Notes: generated from the letters alone by a model not told the origin. DNA of 64,000 bases from Streptomyces sp. Ag109_O5-1 (GCF_003814875.1 NZ_RKQF01000001.1:7502001-7566000), one strand, 5' to 3'; shown: positions 1 through 8,281, counted from the stretch's first letter. Program-made: numbers and translations.

Positions 1-916
1 ACGTGTCGTAGTTGCCGTACACCTGCGGGCCGATGACGAAGCCGACGTCCGGGTCGCGGAAGTAACCCAGCATCCGCTCCAGGTAGTTGGGCAGCGGCAC
101 GTGGTCGGTGTCGACGGAGGCGAAGAAGTCGTACTCGTCGCCGTGCGCCTCCAGCCAGGCGTTGTAGTTGCCGTGCTTGGTCTTGGCGCGGTGCGGGCCC
201 CCCGGCCGGTTCCACTTCTCGACGCCCTTGCGGCTGAAGTGGTGCACGCCCAGGCGCGCGCAGACCGCCTTCACCTCCGCGTCGTCGCCCTCGTCGAGCA
301 GCCAGACGTGCAGCAGCCCGCGGTGGCGCAGCCGGACCGCGGCCTCCAGGGTCCGGGTGACCATGTCCAGGGGTTCCTTGCCGGGCACGAACGTGGTGAT
401 GAACGCGACCCGGGTGCCGGTCTCCGGGACCACCGGGACCGGGTCGCGGGCGACCAGGGTGGCGTGCGCGTTCGACAGCACGTTCATACAGCGGAAGAAC
501 TCGATCAGGCCGATCGACACCAGCATCACGATGTCGAGGGCCGGCAGGAAGTCGTAGGCCGGGTAGTCCCGCTGGGTCCAGTGCTCGGGCTGCAGCAGCC
601 AGGTCAGCAGTACCAGCGAGAGCAGCGGGGCCGCGCCCAGCATCAGCGCGGCGCGCACGCGGTGCGGCTCCTGGGAGAGCAGCGAGCGGTACTGCACCTG
701 GTACGGCCTGCTCGGATCGGGCTGGGTGAGGGGGCCCGCGAGCCGGCTGTAGTGCTCGTAGTCGTATCTCGGCAGCGTCTTCTTGATCCGGCGCAGGGCG
801 CCGGTGGTGCTTCGGTGCGCGGGCACCGGGAGCTGTGTGGTCTGTGACGGATCGTATGTCTGTGGCGGGTCGTATTCCTGTTCGTGGCGGGCGGCGCCCG
901 TCGGCGTCGACGTCAT
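1..916 (-). CDS. cslA: Cellulose-synthase-like glycosyltransferase (GT2), 3' end outside window
   Basis: N-terminal 305 residues of a membrane GT2 enzyme of the CslA type, which makes a beta-glucan-like polymer at the hyphal tip and works with the copper oxidase GlxA. The frame is open from the ATG at 916 to the window edge. A GGGGGAAG ribosome site lies just upstream (921-929, reverse strand). After a polar N-terminus come two hydrophobic segments (around residues 80-105 and 120-145), then the start of the glycosyltransferase domain with VAFITTFVPGKE, WLLDEGDD and the UDP-sugar-binding FFASVDTDHVPLPN segment; the QxxRW end is not in view. The CslA assignment is from remembered sequence likeness and from the LPMO gene nearby, not from a search. 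It could instead be another tip GT2 paralogue. Confidence 0.8.
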   Translation of the reverse strand, partial: MTSTPTGAARHEQEYDPPQTYDPSQTTQLPVPAHRSTTGALRRIKKTLPRYDYEHYSRLAGPLTQPDPSRPYQVQYRSLLSQEPHRVRAALMLGAAPLLSLVLLTWLLQPEHWTQRDYPAYDFLPALDIVMLVSIGLIEFFRCMNVLSNAHATLVARDPVPVVPETGTRVAFITTFVPGKEPLDMVTRTLEAAVRLRHRGLLHVWLLDEGDDAEVKAVCARLGVHHFSRKGVEKWNRPGGPHRAKTKHGNYNAWLEAHGDEYDFFASVDTDHVPLPNYLERMLGYFRDPDVGFVIGPQVYGNYDT

Positions 917-1301
917 GAGTCTTCCCCCCACACGCGCAGGCCGGCGCGTGTCTGTCGGTCCCACCGCCCGATCCGATCCCCCTCGACCCTCTCGGGCGCG
1001 TCAATGGCAGGGCACGGCCGTCCCACAGAAAATGGACACGGAACGTGACCGTCCGGTTGCATGATGCCCCCCTCGGCACCGACTCATGACGGGGCCCCTC
1101 TCCCCGCAGATCTGGCAACCGGGGTTATCTACCCCCCAAGTGCCCGGAATCACCGGCACTTCGGACAACCAGGGTTCTACGGTGTTCAGCATGATCGCAA
1201 GGTGCGAAACGCGCTGTTTACCGGTCATACGCGTTCAACGTGGAGCGTGTGGGGATTGTGTGGACCGGTCGTGTCGGTGGTTGACAGAAGGGGGCGAACG
1301 C
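917..1301. other. Intergenic stretch without a convincing gene
   Basis: Upstream region of the glycosyltransferase gene. Short open frames on both strands lack a ribosome site and Streptomyces codon bias. A small inverted repeat (AGTGCCCGG facing CCGGCACT, near 1138-1159) is visible. No promoter could be assigned with confidence. Confidence 0.5.
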
Positions 1302-1335
1302 CAGCAGGCCCCCCGCTGCTGCGGAGGGCCTGCTG
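1302..1335 (-). terminator. Stem-loop downstream of tRNA-Lys (copy 1)
   Basis: CAGCAGGCCC at 1302-1311 pairs perfectly with GGGCCTGCTG at 1326-1335. It lies 8 bases beyond the 3' end of the reverse-strand tRNA-Lys, the place expected for its terminator. No U-run is obvious, as is common in Streptomyces. Confidence 0.65.
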
Positions 1336-1342
1336 CTGTCTG

Positions 1343-1416
1343 TGCGCCGCCAGGGACTCGAACCCCGGACCCGCTGATTAAGAGTCAGCTGCTCTAACCA
1401 ACTGAGCTAGCGGCGC
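1343..1416 (-). tRNA. tRNA-Lys(CTT), copy 1
   Basis: A 74-base cloverleaf on the reverse strand. The acceptor stem GCGCCGC/GCGGCGC is complete, the D arm contains AGCTCAGTTGGTTAGAGC, the anticodon loop CTCTTAA gives anticodon CTT (lysine, AAG codons), and the T arm contains GGTTCGAGTCC. CCA is not encoded. The same sequence occurs at 7361-7434 and 21203-21276. Confidence 0.97.
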
Positions 1417-1602
1417 CTGCTGACATCGAGAACTCTACCCGACCCGCGACAGTGCTCCCGACCACCGGCCACCGGGGTGACCTCTGTCCGCCTCCTGCCG
1501 TACATCATTCGCACCGTCAGCATGCGCACCGGGATGACAGTTGGGAAACTTGTTAATGTGCACAATCTAGGACATACCAATAAAAAATATGAGGGGAGTC
1601 GC

Positions 1603-2904
1603 ATGCCGGCCCCGGTATTCGAGGAATTCGACCCCGCGAACGACTGCGAATGCCCCGGATGCGTCCACTGGCGGCGGGTGGGCCCGTACCCGCTGCCCGG
1701 CCGCTTCGGCGGGCACCCGGCCGCCCGGAGCGTCCTGGTCGTGGCCGCCGCCGCGTCCGCCGCCCTCGCCGCGGGCGCCCCGACCGCCGCCGCCCACGGC
1801 ACCCCGCCCGCGCCCCACCGGCCCGGGGTCCCCGGCGACGGCGAGCCCAGCACCCCGCAGGGCGCCAAGTCCCCCCTGCACGGCCAGGGCGGCACGCCCG
1901 TGCAGGGTCCGGTCCAGACGCCCCCCATCACCCGCACGGAGATCATCAACCGAGCCAAGGTCTGGGTCGCCGCCCAGGTGCCGTACAGCATGTCCCTCTA
2001 CTGGACGGACGGATACCGGCAGGACTGCTCCGGCTATGTCTCGATGGCCTGGAAACTGACCGGGAACGAGTGGACCGGCAGCCTCGACCAGTTCGGCACG
2101 AAGATCACCAAGGAGGAGCTCCAGCCCGGCGACATGCTGCTCTTCCACAACCCGGCCGATCCCGAGAAGGGCTCCCACGTCGTGCTCTTCGGCGGCTGGA
2201 CGGACTACACGCACACCTATTACACGGCGTACGAGCAGACACCCCCGCACGCCCGCCGCCAGTCCACGCCCTACGCCTACTGGAGCAACTCCGCCAAGTA
2301 CGTCCCCTACCGCTACAAGGGCCTGGTCGCGGACCCGGGCGCGGCGGGCGCCGAGGCGGGGAAGGCGGCGGGGTCGTACCCGGGGGCGGCCTACTTCGGT
2401 CCGGGCGCCGACAACAAGTACGTCTCCCTCCTCGGCCGGATGCTGGTCGCCCGGGGCGCGGGCGGCTACTACCCCAAAGGGCCGGGTCCGGTCTGGGGCG
2501 CCGCGGACCAGCGTGCGACCCAGGCCTTCCAGCGGGCCCAGGGCTGGACCGGTGCCGCCGTCGACGGCCTGCCGGGCCCGGGCACCTGGGAACTCCTCGC
2601 CACCGGCAAGGGCAGGAACATCAAGCCCGCCGTCACGGGCACGACCACCCCCGCCTCGCACGGGGTCCCGGGCTACCCGGGCAAGAACCACTTCCGCCCC
2701 GGCGCGACCAACGACTACGTCGCCCGGCTCGGCAGGCGGCTGGTCGAGAAGGGCTTCGGCCGCTTCTACCCCAAGGGCCCGGACGCGGTCTGGGACGAGG
2801 CGGACCGCCGGGCCGTCGAGGCGTTCCAGCGCACCCAGGGCTGGCGCGGCGGCGCGGCCGACGGCTACCCGGGGCCGGAGACCTGGCGACGGCTGTTCCT
2901 GTGA
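1603..2904 (+). CDS. NlpC/P60-like protein with two C-terminal peptidoglycan-binding repeats
   Basis: A 433-aa probably exported cell-wall protein. The ATG at 1603 is chosen because GAGGGGAG (1591-1598) precedes it. An N-terminal CPGC motif is followed by an Ala-rich hydrophobic stretch (about 40-60) that may be an unusual signal or anchor. Residues about 105-245 look like an NlpC/P60 fold: Cys in RQDCSGYVSMAW and His in GSHVVLFGG would form the catalytic pair. Two copies of a peptidoglycan-binding repeat follow (about 260-340 and 355-433), each with YFGPG/HFRPG, FYPKGP, AFQR.QGW and GPGTW/GPETW. It would cut or anchor in the cell wall, which fits the tip-glycan neighbours, but the function is inferred from domain-like motifs only. 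Confidence 0.85.
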   Translation: MPAPVFEEFDPANDCECPGCVHWRRVGPYPLPGRFGGHPAARSVLVVAAAASAALAAGAPTAAAHGTPPAPHRPGVPGDGEPSTPQGAKSPLHGQGGTPVQGPVQTPPITRTEIINRAKVWVAAQVPYSMSLYWTDGYRQDCSGYVSMAWKLTGNEWTGSLDQFGTKITKEELQPGDMLLFHNPADPEKGSHVVLFGGWTDYTHTYYTAYEQTPPHARRQSTPYAYWSNSAKYVPYRYKGLVADPGAAGAEAGKAAGSYPGAAYFGPGADNKYVSLLGRMLVARGAGGYYPKGPGPVWGAADQRATQAFQRAQGWTGAAVDGLPGPGTWELLATGKGRNIKPAVTGTTTPASHGVPGYPGKNHFRPGATNDYVARLGRRLVEKGFGRFYPKGPDAVWDEADRRAVEAFQRTQGWRGGAADGYPGPETWRRLFL

Positions 2905-2926
2905 CGACCCCGACGACCCCGGCGAT

Positions 2927-2997
2927 CACCTGAGGCACCTGAGGCCCTGAGGCACCTGAGTCACCCGAGTCATCTGAATCACCTGAGGCATCTGGCG
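2927..2997. repeat. Eight tandem 9-bp units (CACCTGAGG-like)
   Basis: Units CACCTGAGG, CACCTGAGG, CCCTGAGG, CACCTGAGT, CACCCGAGT, CATCTGAAT, CACCTGAGG and CATCTGGCG run head to tail in the gap between the cell-wall protein and the SPFH gene, ending just before the latter's ribosome site. Period nine suggests slippage growth. A binding array is possible but not shown. Confidence 0.8.
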
Positions 2998-3015
2998 CGG
3001 AGGCTGGAGGCAGGC

Positions 3016-4152
3016 ATGAGTACGACCACCGCACACACCCCTGATTCGGACGAGCCCCCGGACGGCGGGCCGCCCGTCCGCCCGGCCCCCCGGCTGATCC
3101 ACAACGAGACCACCACCGAGATCCCCGTCCACCTGCTGTTCCGCGACGACCCCGACCCGGTGTCGGTACCGCTGCGGCCCGCCGTCGTCGCCCGTCGGCA
3201 GGGCACCGGCGAACAGCCCCGGCTGCGCCGCCCGGTCATGGCCAAGCCCCGCCCGGCCGCCGCTGTCGACCCCTCCCTGGTGGAGCGCCCCGCCGGAGTG
3301 CTGCCCGGCGTGGCCGGGGTGGCCGCCGGGCTCGGCGGGGTGGCGGGCGGCCTCGCCGCCACCTGGTGGGCGGGGGCACTGCCGCCGCTCGTGGCGCATG
3401 CGTTGTATCTGCCGGCGTACGCGGGCGCGGGGGCGGGATTCGGCCCGGCGCAGTGGGCCGCGTGCGCCGGAGCGGGCGCGCTCTGCCTGTTCGGCTTCGG
3501 GGGGCTCGCGCGCGGGGTGACCGGACGGGCCTGGGTGCTCGGCCTGTTCGGCCGTTACCGGGGGACGGTACGGCGCACCGGACTGGTCTGGATCAACCCG
3601 CTGCTGTTCCGGCGCCGGGTCGACGTCCGGCTGCGGCACTGGCGCAGCGAGGTGATGCCGGCGGCGGACGGCAACGGGGTCGCGCTCCGGGTCGTCGTCC
3701 TGGTGGTGTGGCGGGTGCGGGACACCGCGCGGGCGATGCTCGGTGTCGAGGACCACGAGACGTATCTGCGCGAGTGCGTGGAGGCCGCGCTCGCCCGGGT
3801 GCCGGTGGAACCGGCGGGTACGGCCCGGGGTTCGGTCGAGGTGGCGGCGGACGCGCTGACCCGGCTGGTCTCGGCGGACGCGGCCGGGATCGGTCTGGAG
3901 GTGTTCTCCGTGCGGCCGGTCCGGGTGGAGTACGCGCCGGAGGTCGCCCCGGCCATGCATCGTCGCCGGATCGCCGCGCTGGACGCCCGGCAGCGGGCCG
4001 GGATGCTCGCGGGCGTCGTGGACTCGGTCGAGGACACGGTGACCCGGCTGACCATGCGCGGCCTGGTCGAACTCGACGACTACGAGCGCAAGGTGCTGGT
4101 GCGGGATCTGACGGTGGCGTTCTGCTCGGGGCGCGCCGAGTCCATGCCGTGA
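3016..4152 (+). CDS. SPFH/Band 7 domain membrane protein
   Basis: A 378-aa protein starting at the ATG at 3016 behind GGAGG. Residues 1-95 are polar and proline-rich. About 98-165 hold two hydrophobic segments. From about 172 there is an SPFH/Band 7 domain: GRYRGTVRRTGLVWINPL, RVDVRLRHWRSEVMPAADG and VVVLVVWRVRDTARAM match the family's extracytoplasmic edge and beta-core. The following ETYLRECVEAALARV and LEVFSVRPVRVEYAPEV are typical of the C-terminal half. Such proteins scaffold membrane microdomains. It lies between cell-wall genes in the same direction, and the 9-bp repeat array precedes it. The role here is inferred. Confidence 0.85.
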   Translation: MSTTTAHTPDSDEPPDGGPPVRPAPRLIHNETTTEIPVHLLFRDDPDPVSVPLRPAVVARRQGTGEQPRLRRPVMAKPRPAAAVDPSLVERPAGVLPGVAGVAAGLGGVAGGLAATWWAGALPPLVAHALYLPAYAGAGAGFGPAQWAACAGAGALCLFGFGGLARGVTGRAWVLGLFGRYRGTVRRTGLVWINPLLFRRRVDVRLRHWRSEVMPAADGNGVALRVVVLVVWRVRDTARAMLGVEDHETYLRECVEAALARVPVEPAGTARGSVEVAADALTRLVSADAAGIGLEVFSVRPVRVEYAPEVAPAMHRRRIAALDARQRAGMLAGVVDSVEDTVTRLTMRGLVELDDYERKVLVRDLTVAFCSGRAESMP

Positions 4153-4229
4153 GGAGACGGGTCCATGCCGTGCGGAGACGGGCCGTGGCATTGGTATGGA
4201 CATGTTCAACAGTCGGCAATAATCTGACA

Positions 4230-4245
4230 CTTGGTCTAGACCTGC
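4230..4245. promoter_or_regulatory. DasR operator (dre site)
   Basis: CTTGGTCTAGACCTGC contains the perfect palindrome GGTCTAGACC (4233-4242) and closely matches the known dre consensus ACTGGTCTAGACCACT. It lies 43 bases before the LPMO start codon. A weaker related motif, TGGTATGGACAT, sits about 35 bases upstream. DasR is the GlcNAc-responsive GntR repressor of chitin-use genes, so the LPMO should be induced by chitin breakdown products. Confidence 0.85.
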
Positions 4246-4287
4246 ACGGCTCACTGAACCTCCCCCACGTTCTCCAGGAGCGGCAGC

Positions 4288-4893
4288 ATGCGTAAACGGA
4301 CCAAGGTGTCGGCCGTCGTACTCGGCGTGGCGACCGCCGGAGCCTTCGCGCTCTCCACCGGCGGCGCCAGCGGACACGGCTACACCGACCTCCCCGTCAG
4401 TCGGCAGAAGCTCTGCGCCAACGGCACGGTGGCCAACTGCGGCGACATCCAGTACGAGCCGCAGAGCGTCGAGGGCCCCAAGGGCTTCCCGGCGTCCGGT
4501 CCCGCCGACGGCCAGATCTGCAACGGCGGCCTGAGCAGGTTCGCCCAGCTCAGCTCGCCGACCACGCCCTCAGGCGGCGCCTGGCCGACGACCAGGGTGA
4601 CGGGTGGTCAGTCGTACACGTTCCGGTGGCAGTTCACGGCGATGCACGCCACGACCGACTTCAAGTACTACGTCACCAAGCAGGGCTGGAACCAGAACCA
4701 CGCCCTCGCCCGTTCGGACCTCAGCACCACACCGTTCCTCACCGTCCCCTACAACGGCCAGCGCCCGCCTGCCACCCTCAGCCACAGCGGCACCCTGCCG
4801 TCGGGGCTGAGCGGTCACCATGTGATCGTGGCGGTCTGGACGATCGCCGACACGGGCAACGCGTTCTACGCCTGCTCGGACGTCACGTTCTGA
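4288..4893 (+). CDS. lpmP: AA10 lytic polysaccharide monooxygenase, secreted
   Basis: A 201-aa protein with AGGAG at 4276-4280 before the ATG. Residues 1-29 are a signal peptide (RKRTK, hydrophobic core, then GGASG). Cleavage before His30 leaves HGYTDLPVSR, the N-terminal His of the copper 'histidine brace' that defines AA10 enzymes; a second His is expected in TAMHATTDFKYYVTKQGW. Cysteines fit the family disulfides (LCANGTVANCGDIQ, QICNGG, FYACSDV). It cuts crystalline chitin or related glycans oxidatively outside the cell. The length is that of a single-domain enzyme with no extra binding module. The symbol is given because an LPMO beside cslA/glxA in S. coelicolor is called LpmP; that identity is inferred from memory of the locus. 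The dre site above predicts DasR control. Confidence 0.93.
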   Translation: MRKRTKVSAVVLGVATAGAFALSTGGASGHGYTDLPVSRQKLCANGTVANCGDIQYEPQSVEGPKGFPASGPADGQICNGGLSRFAQLSSPTTPSGGAWPTTRVTGGQSYTFRWQFTAMHATTDFKYYVTKQGWNQNHALARSDLSTTPFLTVPYNGQRPPATLSHSGTLPSGLSGHHVIVAVWTIADTGNAFYACSDVTF

Positions 4894-4975
4894 CCGGGGT
4901 CGTTCGACAGCTGGGTAACACCGGGTCGATCTGAGCTTCGCTTGAGGACCTGCCGCAGGGTGCAGGGGTACGTTC

Positions 4976-5006
4976 CCGAACACCGGTCAGTCGGACCGGT
5001 GTTCGG
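4976..5006. terminator. Perfect 13-bp stem-loop between LPMO and DUF3592 genes
   Basis: CCGAACACCGGTC at 4976-4988 pairs with GACCGGTGTTCGG at 4994-5006 around a 5-base loop. It ends 15 bases before the next start codon, just ahead of that gene's GGGGGA ribosome site. It may terminate the LPMO transcript or serve as an operator for the next gene; position alone does not decide. Confidence 0.6.
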
Positions 5007-5021
5007 AATCGGGGGACTCCC

Positions 5022-5492
5022 ATGGGCCTGATGGAAGCGGTCTTCTACATCCTTCCCGGCATCTTCGTCGTCGTCGGTGTTTTCGGGGTGGTCAAGACGC
5101 TGAGGCGGTCGAGCCGGATCAGCCGGACGTGGCGTCACGGGCGGACCGCCGAGGCGCGCTGTCTGCGGTCGTACACGACGACCAGTGGCGGCGGGGAGAC
5201 GCCCGTGACGACCACGCTGCGCCATGTGTACGAGTTCAGGACGGCCGAGGGGCGGGTTGTCCGCTTCAACGAGGCGAGCGGGTCGTCGACTGTCATCGAG
5301 GGCGACTTCGTGACCGTGTACTACCTGCCGGAGGATCCTTCGGGGGCGACGGCACGGCCGCCTGCGCAGGGGAAGCTGGCCGCGGGTACGGGGTGCATCG
5401 TGGCGTTCTTCGTGGTGTTCACCCTGTTTGCCCTGGGCTTCATGGGGGTGGCGCATTTCCTCTTCTCGGCGACGGGGGATCTGGCTCCGTGA
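5022..5492 (+). CDS. DUF3592 membrane protein
   Basis: A 156-aa protein with an N-terminal membrane helix (about 6-26, VFYILPGIFVVVGVFGVV) and a C-terminal one (about 122-146, IVAFFVVFTLFALGFMGVAHF). Between them is a soluble beta-rich domain with RTAEARCLRSY, HVYEFRTAEGRVVRFNE and GDFVTVYYLPEDPSGA, the pattern of DUF3592 proteins, which have no assigned biochemical role. It starts at the ATG at 5022 after GGGGGA. It is transcribed alone or with the LPMO gene, depending on the stem-loop between them. Confidence 0.85.
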   Translation: MGLMEAVFYILPGIFVVVGVFGVVKTLRRSSRISRTWRHGRTAEARCLRSYTTTSGGGETPVTTTLRHVYEFRTAEGRVVRFNEASGSSTVIEGDFVTVYYLPEDPSGATARPPAQGKLAAGTGCIVAFFVVFTLFALGFMGVAHFLFSATGDLAP

Positions 5493-5632
5493 GTGCCTCG
5501 AAGTGTGGGTGGGGCGCTGCGGGTGCGTCGTGGTTGATCGCGCCCACGCGGCGGTAGCCGCAAATTTATACAGCCCCGCGCCCCTATCGGGGCGCTCCAC
5601 ATCTGACGTCGTGTCAGTTACCCTGCCTCACC

Positions 5633-7252
5633 ATGGACTCCGACAGGGGCACGATCGCTGAAGCAGTGGCCGCCCGGTGGGGTGACCATCGGCCGGGGTT
5701 GTGGTGCGGGGAGCGGGTGTACACGCACCACGAGGTGGCCGCGGGGGCGGCGGCCCGGGCCGCGCTGTTCACCGATCTCCTGCCCCCGGACGCCGTGCCC
5801 CACATCGGTGTCCTCCTCGACAACACCCCCGAGTTCCCGCTCTGGCTGGGCGCCGCCGCGCTCGCCGGAGCCGCCGTCGCGGGGGTCAATCCGACCCGGC
5901 GAGGTGCCGAGCTCGCCCGGGACATCCGGCACGTCGAGTGTCCGGTCCTGGTCACCGAGCGCGCCCGACTGCCGCTTCTCGCCGGGCTCGAACTCCCCGG
6001 CGTCCGGCTCCTCGTCACCGACGAACCGGAGTACGGCGCTCTCCTCGCCCCCTACCTCGGTGCCTTCCCCGATCCCTCCCGGGCCGCCCCCGCCGACCGG
6101 ATGCTGCTCTACTTCACCTCCGGTTCCACGGGCGCCCCGAAGGCCGCGCTCTGCTCGCAGGGGCGGCTGGCGGCGGCCGGGCGGTCGCTCGTGCAGCAGT
6201 TCCGGGTCGGGGCGGACGACGTGCACTACATCTGCATGCCGATGTTCCACGGCAACGCCGTGATCGCCGACTGGGCGCCCGCGCTGATGGCGGGCGCCGG
6301 TGTGGCGTTACGGCGGCGGTTCTCGGCGTCGGGCTTCCTGGCCGACGTGCGGCGCTACCGGGCCACCTACTTCACGTACGTCGGGCGCGCGGTGCAGTAC
6401 ATCCTCGCGACCGAGGCGCGCCCCGACGACCGCGACAATCCGCTGCGGCTCGGCTTCGGGACGGAGGCCGGGGCCGTGGACGCGGCCGCGTTCGAGGAGC
6501 GGTTCGGGGTGCGGCTGGTGGAGGGGTACGGGTCCTCCGAGGGCGGGGCGGCGATCCAGTGGTCGCCGGGGACGCCGGCGGGTGCGGTGGGGCGGGCGGC
6601 GGCCGGCCTCGTCGTACTCGACCAGGAGACGGGGGAGGAGTGTCCGGCGGCCGTCTTCGACTCCGGGGGGCGGCTGCTCAACGGGGACGAGGCGATCGGG
6701 GAGCTGGTGAACCGGGCCCCGAACCCCTTCGAGGGGTACTGGCGCAATCCGGCGGCGGAGGCCGAGCGGCGCCGGGGAGGCTGGTACTGGACCGGGGACC
6801 TGTTCTACCGGGACGGGGACGGCTACCTGTACTTCGCGGGGCGTACCGATGACCGCATACGGGTCGACGGGGAGAACCTGGCCGCCGCGATGATCGAGAA
6901 CATCGTGGCCCGGTACGACGGCGCGGACGCCGTCGCCGTGTACGGGGTGCCGGATCCGGTGACCGGGGACCAGGTGATGGCGACGATCGCCGGGCGGTTC
7001 GAGCCGCTGGACTTCGCCGAGTTCCTGCTGGCCCAGCCCGATCTGGGGACGAAGATGGCACCCCGGTTCGTCCGGGTCGTGGAGCGGATGCCGGTGACGG
7101 CCACCAACAAGATCCAGCGGGCCGCGCTGCGGCGGGAGGGGGTACGGTGCGCCGATCCGGTGTGGTGGCGGCCGCCGGGGGAGCGGACGTACCGCAGGCT
7201 GACCCCGGAGGACGCCGAAGGGCCCCTCGTTTCCACGAGAGGCCCGTCTTGA
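5633..7252 (+). CDS. AMP-forming acyl-CoA ligase-like protein with one TTA codon
   Basis: A 539-aa member of the ANL superfamily that activates a carboxylic acid as an acyl-adenylate. Visible motifs in order: the P-loop YFTSGSTGAPKAA (about 160-172), the aromatic/His region YICMPMFHGNAV, VEGYGSSEGG (A5-like), WYWTGDLFYRDGDGYLYFAGR (A7/A8 region), DDRIRVDGENLAA, and the C-terminal catalytic Lys in ATNKIQRAAL. Length and motifs fit FadD-type fatty-acyl-CoA ligases; the substrate cannot be told. Codon 226 (6308-6310) is TTA, so translation should depend on the bldA tRNA. It is monocistronic, followed by a terminator-like region and the reverse tRNA-Lys. Confidence 0.85.
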   Translation: MDSDRGTIAEAVAARWGDHRPGLWCGERVYTHHEVAAGAAARAALFTDLLPPDAVPHIGVLLDNTPEFPLWLGAAALAGAAVAGVNPTRRGAELARDIRHVECPVLVTERARLPLLAGLELPGVRLLVTDEPEYGALLAPYLGAFPDPSRAAPADRMLLYFTSGSTGAPKAALCSQGRLAAAGRSLVQQFRVGADDVHYICMPMFHGNAVIADWAPALMAGAGVALRRRFSASGFLADVRRYRATYFTYVGRAVQYILATEARPDDRDNPLRLGFGTEAGAVDAAAFEERFGVRLVEGYGSSEGGAAIQWSPGTPAGAVGRAAAGLVVLDQETGEECPAAVFDSGGRLLNGDEAIGELVNRAPNPFEGYWRNPAAEAERRRGGWYWTGDLFYRDGDGYLYFAGRTDDRIRVDGENLAAAMIENIVARYDGADAVAVYGVPDPVTGDQVMATIAGRFEPLDFAEFLLAQPDLGTKMAPRFVRVVERMPVTATNKIQRAALRREGVRCADPVWWRPPGERTYRRLTPEDAEGPLVSTRGPS

Positions 7253-7308
7253 GGGGGGTGTGGGTGGCGGAGCCCCCACTGCGCGCGGCGCAGCCGCGCA
7301 GAAACAGA

Positions 7309-7353
7309 GATGGCAAGCCAGGTCCGCGCTTTCTGCGGACATGGCTTGCCATC
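7309..7353 (-). terminator. Long stem-loop downstream of tRNA-Lys (copy 2)
   Basis: GATGGCAAGCCA (7309-7320) plus GTCCGC (7322-7327) pair with GCGGAC (7335-7340) plus TGGCTTGCCATC (7342-7353). This gives an 18-bp stem with one G-A mismatch and a 7-base loop. It begins 8 bases past the tRNA 3' end. It may also stop forward transcription from the ligase gene. Confidence 0.8.
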
Positions 7354-7360
7354 GTCATCG

Positions 7361-7434
7361 TGCGCCGCCAGGGACTCGAACCCCGGACCCGCTGATTAAG
7401 AGTCAGCTGCTCTAACCAACTGAGCTAGCGGCGC
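7361..7434 (-). tRNA. tRNA-Lys(CTT), copy 2
   Basis: Identical over 74 bases to copies 1 and 3: acceptor GCGCCGC/GCGGCGC, anticodon CTT, T arm GGTTCGAGTCC, CCA not encoded. Its flanks differ from those of copies 1 and 3, which share upstream sequence. Confidence 0.97.
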
Positions 7435-7522
7435 ATGACTCTCGCCGACCGCTTGAGACTGGCCCTCGCGGCTGGCGACGAAGAAAATACTACCTGGTCC
7501 GCAGGGGTGCTCTCGACCAGGT

Positions 7523-8281
7523 TCAGATGGCGAGGGAGAGGAGCACCGGAGCCGCGCTGCGGTTCAGGGCTTCGGCGGCCTGGCGGAGCCGGTGCGCGTG
7601 CTCCACCGGCAGGGACAGGGCCAGGCAGCCCACCGCCGAGCCCGCGGTGATCGGGACCGCCGCGCACACCGTGCCGATCGCGTACTCCTGGAGGTCCAGG
7701 ACGGGCACCGTCGGCGGCTGCGCCTCCAGCCGGGAGAGCAGCAGCTTGTCGCTGGTGATGGTGCGCGAGGTGAGGCGGGCCATCTTGTGGCGGGAGAGGT
7801 GGTCGCGGCGGGCGTTGTGGTCGAGCTGGGTGAGCAGGCTCTTGCCGATCGCGGTGGCGTGCGCGGAGGAGCGGAAGTCCACCCACTCGTTGACCGCGGG
7901 GGTGGCGGGGCCGGCCGCGTACTGGCCGATCTTCACCTCGCCGTCGACGTACCGGCTGAGATAGACGGCGGCGCCGACCGAGTCGCGCAGCCGGTCGAGG
8001 GTCTGCTGGAGCTGCTGGCCGAGGGCGCGCTCCCGGTCGTGTGCGGAGCCCAGGCGGCGCAGGGTCTCGCCGGTGACGTACGCGCCGTCGGCGATCTGCT
8101 CGACATAGCCCTCGCGGCGCAGCATGCGCAGCAGTGCGGTCAGCCGCTCGGGATCCAGGCGGGTGAGGCGGGCCAGCTCGGTGTCGGTGACGCCGGCGGA
8201 GTGCCGTGCCACCGTCTCCAGGACGCGCAGGGCGTCCTGGGCGGAGTGGTACGGGGCGGTCGGCTCGTGCTTCAGCGCCAC
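7523..8281 (-). CDS. IclR-family transcriptional regulator
   Basis: A 252-aa regulator. The GTG at 8281 is chosen because AGGGGGA lies 6-7 bases upstream; longer in-frame starts have no ribosome site. The N-terminal winged helix (about 13-75) includes ALRVLETVARHSAGVTDTELARLTRLDPERLTALLRMLRREGYVEQ. The C-terminal effector domain has SVGAAVYLSRYVDGEVKIGQYA, HATAIGKSLLTQL and AIGTVCAAVPITAGSAVGCLALSLP, typical of IclR proteins that sense small aromatic or carboxylic metabolites. It sits at the downstream end of the ABC/catabolic locus in the same direction as the transporter genes and is the best candidate for its regulator. Confidence 0.9.
   Translation of the reverse strand: MALKHEPTAPYHSAQDALRVLETVARHSAGVTDTELARLTRLDPERLTALLRMLRREGYVEQIADGAYVTGETLRRLGSAHDRERALGQQLQQTLDRLRDSVGAAVYLSRYVDGEVKIGQYAAGPATPAVNEWVDFRSSAHATAIGKSLLTQLDHNARRDHLSRHKMARLTSRTITSDKLLLSRLEAQPPTVPVLDLQEYAIGTVCAAVPITAGSAVGCLALSLPVEHAHRLRQAAEALNRSAAPVLLSLAI

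Noticed and set aside
1001..1228. Reverse 75-codon open frame upstream of the glycosyltransferase
   Set aside because: No ribosome site, mixed composition, and unusual codons; not supported as a gene.
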